Under the pieces are notes generated by a model. The model did not search any database. It saw only the letters and a list, made by a program, of their open reading frames with translations, and was not told the origin of the DNA. A stretch of 5,077 bases of DNA from NCBI GenBank assembly GCA_023424275.1, contig JAFAED010000034.1, positions 1 through 5,077 of the forward strand, in the 5' to 3' direction. Both the position numbers and the translations under genes were made by a program. Positions 1-5,077 of this stretch are shown one piece after another. How positions within the stretch are numbered: the first letter of the stretch is position 1; each line of letters begins with the position of its first letter. Origin of the DNA: Pseudomonadota bacterium (GTDB lineage: Bacteria > Pseudomonadota > Alphaproteobacteria > Sphingomonadales > Sphingomonadaceae).

Positions 1-594
1 GTGCAGATCCACAATATCTCGGGAACCGGCCTCCTGCTCGAAAGCGACGTCAAACTGGCCGCCGGCGACCGGATCGAAATCGAGCTTCCGCATGCCGGCG
101 ACATCACGGCAGTCGTCATGTGGGCGAGCGGACGGCTTTTCGGGTGCCAGTTCGAAGGTCCGGTGTCGCCGGCAACGCTGAGCGCGGTGGAACTCAAAAG
201 TGCTATCGAGCCGGCGCCGCCCGAGCTGCCGAACGCGATCACCCCGGCACCGGTTTCCGAAGAGGATGACATGGAACCCGTGGTCGACGAAGCGTTCGGC
301 CTTCGCCTCCAGCGGTTCCGCGCCGAGGCCGGTCTCAGCCAGGCCGAGGTCGCCAAGCGCATGGGCGTCAGCGCAACCTCGATATCGAGTTGGGAAAAGG
401 GTCGCGCTCGGCCCAAGCGTAACCGGATGGCAAAGCTCGCCGCCATTCTCCGCGTCCGGACCGCCGAACTGCTCGACGAACCGGCACCCGCCGGGGCACA
501 GGGCATTCAGGAGCAGATCGACCGCAGCCGCGAACAGGTCGCGCGCGCTGTCGGCGTCAGCGTCGACCGGGTCCGGATCATCGTCGAATATTAA
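1..594 (+). CDS. PilZ domain - Cro/CI-type HTH fusion protein, 5'-partial
   Basis: The visible 197 residues hold two domains. Residues 1-60 are the body of a PilZ domain: the NISGTG sequence at 5-10 fits the family's (D/N)xSxxG cyclic-di-GMP motif and is followed by alternating beta strands (AGDRIEIELP, ITAVVMWASG, FGCQFEG). The RxxxR half of the PilZ site normally lies about 20-30 residues earlier and is not in the window, so I treat the gene as 5'-truncated and the GTG at position 1 as probably an internal valine. A proline- and acid-rich linker (about 66-95) leads to a Cro/CI-type (XRE, HTH_3) DNA-binding domain at about 99-160, with the characteristic LSQAEVAKRMGVS...ISSWEKGRARP pattern. 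A charged tail (about 168-197) ends in strand-like VRIIVEY. The inferred role is a DNA-binding regulator responsive to cyclic-di-GMP; ligand and target genes are unknown. The TAA stop lies six bases from the stop of the opposing gene. Domain assignment is firm, function is inferred. Confidence 0.85.
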   Translation: MQIHNISGTGLLLESDVKLAAGDRIEIELPHAGDITAVVMWASGRLFGCQFEGPVSPATLSAVELKSAIEPAPPELPNAITPAPVSEEDDMEPVVDEAFGLRLQRFRAEAGLSQAEVAKRMGVSATSISSWEKGRARPKRNRMAKLAAILRVRTAELLDEPAPAGAQGIQEQIDRSREQVARAVGVSVDRVRIIVEY

Positions 595-600
595 GCCGCC

Positions 601-2448
601 TCAATAGGCCAGCGCGCACCCGTCGGCGCGCATCTCGCTCGCCGCCGCATAGACGCGCGTGTCGCCGTCGACGCGATTCTCGACGCATTGATAGCGTCCG
701 AACCCGCCATCGGACTCGCCCAGCGTCCAGCCGATGTCGGCCAGTTGCCGCCGCGTAGCGTCAGGTACGCCGGTCTCGAGCCGCAGCACGCCGTTCAGGC
801 CCAGGCCCTCCCCATCCTCTCCCATCGTCTCCGACGAACCTTCATGGTGCCACCGCGGCGAATCCCCCGCCGCCTGGATTTCGAGGCCATAGTCGACGCG
901 ACTGATGACGATCTGTGCCTGCCCTTGCGGCTGCATGTCGCCGCCCATCACGCCAAAACTCATCCACGGCACATCGCCGCGTGCGGCAAAGCCCGGAATG
1001 ATCGTCTGGAACGGCCTTTTGCCAGGAGCATAGATATTGGGATGCCCGTCAGCCAAGCTGAAGAGCTGCCCGCGATCCTGGAACATGAAGCCCAACCCGT
1101 CGGCGACGAGCCCCGACCCCATGCCGCGGAAGTTCGACTGGATCATCGACACCATCATGCCGTCCTTGTCGGCGCAGCTGAAATAGGTGGTGTCGCCGCG
1201 GCTCGGCGCCTGCCCCGGATAGACGGGCGACAGCAAGCGGTCGGGCCGGATCAGCTTCGCGCGCTCGGCCGCATAATCCTTCGAGACGAGCCATTCGACC
1301 GGCACATTGGCGAAGTGCGGATCGGCATAATAGCGCGCGCGATCCTCATAGGCGAGACGCTTGGCCTCGGCCTGCAGGTGGATCGACAGCGCCGACTGGA
1401 AGCCCGCACCCTTCAGGTCGAAATTCTCGAGGATGTTGAGCATCTGCAACGTCGCGATGCCCTGCGTGTTCGCGCCGAGCGCATAGACGTCGGTGCCGCG
1501 ATAGGCCGTCTTGTGCGGCTCGATCCATTCGGATTTGTGCGCAGCCAGATCCTCGTAGCGCAGCCAGCCACCGATCCGCTTGAAATAGGCATCGATCGTC
1601 CGCGCGATCTCGCCCGAGTAAAAGGCGTCGCGCCCGCCCTCGGCGATCAGGCGAAACGTGCGCGCAAGGTCGGGATTGCGGAACACCTGTCCCGCATTCG
1701 GCCCCTTGCCGTCATTGACGCCCCAGGTCCGCATCGCATTGTCGATTTCCTCGATCCCGCGTCCCGGCTGACGGAAATTGGCAAGCGCGCGGCGGATATA
1801 ATAAGCGATCATATCGGGCACCGGCGCGCCCGCCTCGGCATGTGCAATGACGGGTTCGAACAATTCCTTCCACGGCAGCTTTCCGTACCGCTGATGCATC
1901 GTCCACCAGCCGTCGACCGCGCCCGGCACTGAAACGCTGATCGCGCCATAGGCGGGCAACGTGCCGCCCTTCGCACGCGACCGGACCGTCGCAAGGTCGA
2001 GCCCGCGCGGGCTCTTCCCCGATCCGGCGAGGCCCGCGAGCTTCTTCGTCTTCGGGTCCCAGATCATCGCGTAAACGTCACCGCCGATGCCGTTCGCCGT
2101 CGGTTCGAGCAGCCCGAGGCACGCATTGATCGCGATCGCCGCGTCTACCGCCGAACCGCCGCGCTTCAATATGTCGATCCCCGCCTGTGTCGCGAGCGGG
2201 TGCGCGGTTCCCGCTGCACCGTGAAGGCCATAGGCGGCCGTGCGCGACGCAAAACTTGCTCCTACCGGCCGGTCGCCGCCCAACACATCGGGACGCACGA
2301 ATCGGTCGGCGCCGGTCTCCCACACCGGCGGCAGTCCCGCCGTGCTGCCCGGTTTCGCCGCAGCCTTCGGCGGGCCGCTCTGCGCATAGCCCAGCGTCGG
2401 TAGCAATGCAGCGGCGGGGACGGCGGTAAGGAGTGTGCGACGACGCAT
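601..2448 (-). CDS. Exported gamma-glutamyltransferase-family protein (Ntn-hydrolase)
   Basis: This is a 615-residue member of the GGT family, self-cleaving N-terminal-nucleophile hydrolases that transfer or hydrolyse gamma-glutamyl or related amide groups. The chosen ATG gives MRRRTLLTAVPAAALLPTLG and then YAQS: an arginine-rich N-region (RRTLL resembles a twin-arginine motif), a hydrophobic core and a plausible cleavage after GYA, so export to the periplasm is likely. An upstream ATG (2463) and TTG (2508) would bury the signal behind polar residues; no start has a strong Shine-Dalgarno, only a weak GGGA before 2448. The large subunit shows AHPLATQAG, LKRGGSAVDAA and EPTANGIGGD. The processing site is GDTTYFS; by alignment the first threonine (residue 420, codon 1189-1191) is the nucleophile that starts the small subunit. 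PGKRPFQTIIP and VMGGDMQPQGQ follow. GSGKSP replaces the canonical arginine-bearing FRE segment and QTI replaces the SSM of classical GGT, as in the YwrD-like branch. The true substrate is therefore uncertain (glutathione, another amide, or an acylase role). Confidence 0.92.
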   Translation of the reverse strand: MRRRTLLTAVPAAALLPTLGYAQSGPPKAAAKPGSTAGLPPVWETGADRFVRPDVLGGDRPVGASFASRTAAYGLHGAAGTAHPLATQAGIDILKRGGSAVDAAIAINACLGLLEPTANGIGGDVYAMIWDPKTKKLAGLAGSGKSPRGLDLATVRSRAKGGTLPAYGAISVSVPGAVDGWWTMHQRYGKLPWKELFEPVIAHAEAGAPVPDMIAYYIRRALANFRQPGRGIEEIDNAMRTWGVNDGKGPNAGQVFRNPDLARTFRLIAEGGRDAFYSGEIARTIDAYFKRIGGWLRYEDLAAHKSEWIEPHKTAYRGTDVYALGANTQGIATLQMLNILENFDLKGAGFQSALSIHLQAEAKRLAYEDRARYYADPHFANVPVEWLVSKDYAAERAKLIRPDRLLSPVYPGQAPSRGDTTYFSCADKDGMMVSMIQSNFRGMGSGLVADGLGFMFQDRGQLFSLADGHPNIYAPGKRPFQTIIPGFAARGDVPWMSFGVMGGDMQPQGQAQIVISRVDYGLEIQAAGDSPRWHHEGSSETMGEDGEGLGLNGVLRLETGVPDATRRQLADIGWTLGESDGGFGRYQCVENRVDGDTRVYAAASEMRADGCALAY

Positions 2449-2613
2449 GGATTCAGATCCCATCGAAAAGAAGGGGGTCGTTTTCGCGGCATGGAGGGCG
2501 GAGGGCAAGATCAGATTTTATATACGATATGGCGACGGCCTGCCTCGACATGAGCCCGCACGCCTCTGGCGAGACATTCGGATTGGCGGCGTGCGCACAG
2601 CACGCTATCGGCC
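2449..2613. promoter_or_regulatory. Divergent intergenic region with putative promoter
   Basis: These 165 bases separate the start codons of the GGT-family gene (leftward) and proB (rightward), so promoters for both should lie here. The only AT-rich patch is at about 2511-2530. Read on the minus strand it contains TATAAA (2522 to 2517), a good match to a -10 element, which would give a leader of roughly 60 bases before the ATG at 2448. I found no good -35 hexamer at 16-18 base spacing on that strand. For proB no convincing hexamer pair is visible. The region is non-coding in my reading. That it is a promoter region follows from the gene arrangement; the specific element is a guess. Confidence 0.35.
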
Positions 2614-3726
2614 ATGTCCATGAGCCTGTTTCCGCCTGCCTCCTGCCCCCGGCTGATCGTCAAGATCGGATCGGCGCTGCTCGTCGATCCCGCAGGCTCG
2701 GTCCGCCGCGACTGGCTCGTGGGGATCGCCGCCGACATCGCCGAACGGACACGCGCGGGCCAGCAGGTGGCGGTGGTCTCCTCGGGTGCGATCGCGCTGG
2801 GCGCGCGGCGGCTCGGGCTGGCAAAGGGCGGGCGCGGGACGCTGGAAGATGCGCAAGCTGCCGCTGCAACCGGGCAGATCGCGCTGTCGCAGGTCTGGGC
2901 CGAGGTCCTCGGCGCCGAAGGGCTGACCGCCGCGCAGATGCTCGTCACGCTCGACGATCTCGAACATCGCCGCCGCTATCTCAACGCCGCGGCGACGCTC
3001 GACCGACTGTTGTCGCTCGGCGTCGTGCCGATCATCAACGAAAATGACAGCGTCGCGACCGAGGAAATCCGTTTCGGCGACAACGACCGGCTCGCGGCGC
3101 GCGTCGCGCAGGCGGCGGCAGCGGGCGGCGTGATCCTGCTGTCGGACATCGACGGGCTGTACGACAAGAACCCCGCGCTCCCGGGGGCCAACCATATCGC
3201 GCGGATCGAACGGATCGATGCGGGCATCGAGGCGATGGCCGACACGGGATCGGCGTCGGGCATGGGGTCGGGCGGCATGGTGTCGAAGATCGCGGCGGCG
3301 CGCATCGCCAATGCCGCGGGCGCCCATCTCGCCATCGCATCGGGGCGGATCGACCGGCCGCTGTCGACCGAGGCGCGGCACAGCCTGTTCGTTGCCGACA
3401 AGGGCGCGAGCGCGCGCAAGGCCTGGCTCGCGGGCGGCCTCACCGCCAAGGGCCGGGTCGAAATCGATGCCGGCGCCGCCAAGGCGCTGCACGGCGGCGC
3501 CAGCCTGCTCGCCGCCGGCGTGACCGCCGTCAGCGGCAGCTTCGCACGCGGCGACATTCTCGACATCGCCGGCCCCGACGGGCGCGTCATCGCGCGCGGC
3601 CTGTCCGAATATCCGGGCGCCGACGCCGCAAATATCGTCGGCCTCGGCCGCGACGCGCAGGAAGCCGCGCTTGGCTATGCACCGCGCAGCGCGATGGTCC
3701 ACCGCGACCATATGGTTCTTCTGTGA
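2614..3726 (+). CDS. proB: Glutamate 5-kinase (ProB)
   Basis: This enzyme phosphorylates L-glutamate with ATP to gamma-glutamyl phosphate, the first and normally proline-inhibited step of proline synthesis in the cytoplasm. The 370-residue product has the usual two-domain build: an amino-acid-kinase domain (about 12-265) and a C-terminal PUA domain (about 277-360). Every key element is present: LIVKIGSALL (K17), VVSSGAIALG (S57, G58), IINENDSVATEE (D145), FGDNDRLAA (N157, D158), LLSDIDGLYDKNP (S177, D178), and the glycine-rich GMGSGGMVSKIAAAR loop (K225). These align with the E. coli catalytic set K10, S50, G51, D137, N149, D150, T169, D170 and K217. The PUA part begins at KGRVEIDAGA, continues through SLLAAGVTAVSG, and ends with the typical HRDHMVLL. 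ATG 2614 is the first start in frame; ATG 2620 is a possible alternative and neither has a clear Shine-Dalgarno. Neither obgE, a common upstream neighbour in proteobacteria, nor proA is adjacent here. Confidence 0.97.
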   Translation: MSMSLFPPASCPRLIVKIGSALLVDPAGSVRRDWLVGIAADIAERTRAGQQVAVVSSGAIALGARRLGLAKGGRGTLEDAQAAAATGQIALSQVWAEVLGAEGLTAAQMLVTLDDLEHRRRYLNAAATLDRLLSLGVVPIINENDSVATEEIRFGDNDRLAARVAQAAAAGGVILLSDIDGLYDKNPALPGANHIARIERIDAGIEAMADTGSASGMGSGGMVSKIAAARIANAAGAHLAIASGRIDRPLSTEARHSLFVADKGASARKAWLAGGLTAKGRVEIDAGAAKALHGGASLLAAGVTAVSGSFARGDILDIAGPDGRVIARGLSEYPGADAANIVGLGRDAQEAALGYAPRSAMVHRDHMVLL

Positions 3727-4637
3727 CACGCGTGCTCGCGATGACCGGCGCGACCGGTTTCGTGGGGGGCGCGACGATGCGTGACGCGGTCGCGGCGGGC
3801 TGGCAGGTGCGCGCGCTTACCCGCAGACCGCAGCCCGAACGCGAAGGCGTCACATGGATTGCCGGTGCGCTCGATGATCTCGACAGCCTCGCCGAAATGG
3901 CGGCGGGCGCCGATGTCGTCATGCATATCGCCGGCGTGGTCAACGTACCGACGCGCGCGGCGTTCGAGGCAGGCAATGCGACCGCCACCGCGCATGTCGT
4001 CGATGCCGCGCGCGGTGCCGGGGTCACGCGCTTCGTCCATGTTTCGTCGCTCGCTGCGCGCGAACCCGGCATCTCCAACTATGGCTGGTCGAAGGAACGT
4101 GCCGAGGCGGTCGTGATCGCCAGCGGCCTCGACTGGACGATCGTGCGCCCGCCCGCCGTCTTCGGCCCCGGCGACACCGAAATGCTCGACCTGTTCCGCA
4201 TGGCGCGGCGCGGCATCGCACTCGTCCCGAACGGACGTATGTCGGCGATCTATGTCGATGAACTCGCACGCCTGCTCGTCGCGCTGGCTGCCGATCGCCG
4301 CGCCAGCATCGGCCAGATTTATGAGCCCGACGACGGCAAACCGACCGGCTGGTCGCACCGCGGCTTTGCCCGCGCGGTGGCGCGTGCGGTCGGACGGCAG
4401 CGGCTGTCGGCGCTCGCGACACCCGCCATGCTGCTCAAGGCGGGCGGCCGCATCGACAAGCTGGTGCGCCGCAGCCGCGCCAAGCTGACCCCCGACCGCG
4501 CACGCTATATCGCGCACCCCGACTGGGTCGCGACCGAGGGCGCCCACCCGCCTGCCGCCCTCTGGCGTCCCGAGCTGAACACCGACGACGCACTTGCCGA
4601 GACCGTACGCTGGTACCGCCGCGAAGGCTGGCTCTGA
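3723..4637 (+). CDS. NAD(P)-dependent epimerase/dehydratase-like SDR
   Basis: This 304-residue protein is of the extended (or atypical) short-chain dehydrogenase/reductase type and is probably a cytoplasmic NAD(P)-dependent oxidoreductase or epimerase. The Rossmann fold starts at once: VLAMTGATGFVGG gives the GxxGxxG dinucleotide-binding turn (TGATGFVGG, 8-16). ALTRRP (31-36), the segment after the second strand, suggests NADP preference because of its arginines. ADVVMHIAG (63-71) is the fourth-strand region, and FVHVSSL (105-110) carries the catalytic serine. NYGWSK gives the YxxxK pair Y120 and K124. VRPPAVFGPGD (141-151) is the usual post-catalytic loop, and residues from about 165 form the substrate-binding part, ending WYRREGWL. 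Length is normal. The GTG start overlaps the proB stop as GTGA, which suggests translational coupling; starting at ATG 3741 would remove the first beta strand. Substrate cannot be read from sequence; relatives include sugar epimerases, 3-beta-HSD-like and NDUFA9-like proteins. Confidence 0.9.
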   Translation: MTRVLAMTGATGFVGGATMRDAVAAGWQVRALTRRPQPEREGVTWIAGALDDLDSLAEMAAGADVVMHIAGVVNVPTRAAFEAGNATATAHVVDAARGAGVTRFVHVSSLAAREPGISNYGWSKERAEAVVIASGLDWTIVRPPAVFGPGDTEMLDLFRMARRGIALVPNGRMSAIYVDELARLLVALAADRRASIGQIYEPDDGKPTGWSHRGFARAVARAVGRQRLSALATPAMLLKAGGRIDKLVRRSRAKLTPDRARYIAHPDWVATEGAHPPAALWRPELNTDDALAETVRWYRREGWL

Positions 4638-4684
4638 CGTCGCCGGTACGGCGCCATCGCTCCCTCGTCGAAGCGTGCATTGCC

Positions 4685-4689
4685 AAGGG
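4685..4689 (+). promoter_or_regulatory. Possible ribosome-binding site upstream of sppA
   Basis: AAGGG lies eight bases before the in-frame ATG at 4698. A second weak match, AGGT at 4704-4707, lies eight bases before ATG 4716. Both are four-base matches, so the Shine-Dalgarno evidence does not settle the start of the downstream peptidase. Confidence 0.3.
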
Positions 4690-4715
4690 CGAGACGCATG
4701 CCTAGGTTCGCCGGC

Positions 4716-5077
4716 ATGACCGATACGACCGCGAACACGCCCAACGATCCCGCCGGCCCCTGGGCCATCCCCGTTCGCCGCCCGCTCCCCGGCGACGACA
4801 AGCCCAAATCGACGACGAGTTTTCCGCGCAAGGTCTGGAACCTGCTCGTCGCGATCAAGGACGGGCTGGCGCTGATCTTCTTGCTCTTGTTCTTCGTCGT
4901 GCTGTTCGGCCTGCTCTCCGGCCGCCCGAACGCCGGGCTGCCGGTCAGCGAAGGCGCGCTGCTGGTCGAACTCAACGGCATCGTCAGCGAACAGCCGGCC
5001 GACGTCGACCCGCTTGCGGCGCTTTCGGGCGGCACGCAGCTCAAGGAAATCCGTGTCCGCGACGTCGTCCATGCGCT
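4716..5077 (+). CDS. sppA: SppA-type signal peptide peptidase (S49 family), 3'-partial
   Basis: The first 120 codons of a membrane-anchored serine protease are present; the gene runs off the right edge. SppA-family proteins degrade cleaved signal peptides and other membrane-associated peptides with a Ser/Lys dyad, which lies beyond this window. The evidence is the N-terminal signature: FPRKVWNLLVAIKDG (37-51), then a hydrophobic anchor LALIFLLLFFVVLFGLLSG (51-69), then the strand segment GALLVELNGIVSEQ (80-93) and PLAALSGG (99-106), as in the 67 kDa-type SppA. Basic residues before the helix suggest the N-terminus is cytoplasmic and the protease periplasmic. A polar, proline-rich stretch of about 36 residues precedes the conserved start. 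ATG 4716 is preferred over in-frame ATG 4698 because the extra codons include CCT and AGG, rare-looking in this GC-rich sequence; TTG 4680 is also in frame. The gene follows the SDR gene in the same direction and could be cotranscribed. Family call firm, exact start uncertain. Confidence 0.88.
   Translation, partial: MTDTTANTPNDPAGPWAIPVRRPLPGDDKPKSTTSFPRKVWNLLVAIKDGLALIFLLLFFVVLFGLLSGRPNAGLPVSEGALLVELNGIVSEQPADVDPLAALSGGTQLKEIRVRDVVHA

Noticed and set aside
688..1932. Long open frame (414 codons) on the plus strand inside the GGT-family gene
   Set aside because: It lies wholly antisense to a well-supported GGT-family gene, has no recognisable domain and an arginine/alanine-rich composition. 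Long antisense frames are expected where third positions are GC-rich.
1999..2014. Perfect 16-base palindrome GAGCCCGCGCGGGCTC
   Set aside because: It lies inside the GGT-family coding sequence, in the codons around the GSGKSPRG motif. In DNA this GC-rich a palindrome of this size in 5 kb is not surprising, and no second copy was seen.
2449..2508. Upstream TTG (2508) or ATG (2463) as start of the GGT-family protein
   Set aside because: Either would place 15-20 additional residues before the arginine-rich signal peptide, and neither has a ribosome-binding site. ATG 2448 gives a normal export signal.
2605..3729. Open frame (374 codons) on the minus strand antisense to proB
   Set aside because: It is a mirror of proB with composition typical of GC-rich shadow frames (runs of R, A, D, H) and no domain pattern.
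4641..4653. Small hairpin CGCCG-GTA-CGGCG just after the SDR stop as a terminator
   Set aside because: The stem is only five base pairs and no T-run follows, so it is not a credible intrinsic terminator.
4680..4708. TTGCCA - 17 bases - TAGGTT as a promoter giving a leaderless sppA mRNA
   Set aside because: The -10 matches only three of six consensus positions; this level of match is common by chance.
4638..4715. No in-frame stop between the SDR TGA and the SppA start, with TGA followed by C: possible readthrough fusion
   Set aside because: The two genes share a frame by a one-in-three chance, and 20 or so codons without a stop is ordinary at this GC content. A fusion of a cytoplasmic SDR to a membrane peptidase makes little sense.
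3675..5072. Open frame (465 codons) on the minus strand across the SDR and sppA genes
   Set aside because: It spans two genes that are clearly coding on the plus strand and the gap between them. It shows no recognisable motif.

Overview
This is a GC-rich bacterial window that most likely comes from an alphaproteobacterium of the sphingomonad group (Sphingopyxis- or Sphingomonas-like). I infer this from the codon use, the style of the proteins and the sphingomonad look of the SppA-type protein at the right edge. No rRNA, tRNA, phage, insertion sequence, CRISPR array or toxin/defence module is visible. The window reads as ordinary chromosome with dense, short-spaced genes.

Layout: (1) 1-594, plus strand: the 3' part of a gene for a PilZ domain joined to a Cro/CI-type helix-turn-helix domain, with its 5' end outside the window. 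(2) 2448 down to 601, minus strand: an exported gamma-glutamyltransferase-family Ntn-hydrolase. It ends tail to tail with gene 1, leaving only six bases between the stop codons. (3) 2449-2613: a divergent intergenic region of 165 bases with one AT-rich patch. (4) 2614-3726, plus strand: proB, glutamate 5-kinase, complete with kinase and PUA domains. (5) 3723-4637, plus strand: an NAD(P)-dependent extended SDR/epimerase-like protein whose GTG start overlaps the proB stop (GTGA). (6) From 4716 to the right edge, plus strand: the N-terminal part of a SppA-type signal peptide peptidase (S49 family).

proB, the SDR gene and sppA lie in one direction with a 4-base overlap and then a gap of about 78 bases. 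They could be one transcription unit, although no shared pathway is evident: proline synthesis, an unknown redox or sugar/steroid-type step, and membrane proteolysis. The exported GGT-family enzyme is transcribed away from them.

The most interesting item is the PilZ-HTH fusion, a candidate for direct coupling of cyclic-di-GMP to transcription. The GGT-like enzyme is second, because its pocket motifs depart from the canonical glutamyl-binding set. I see no convincing evidence for an entirely undescribed system here.
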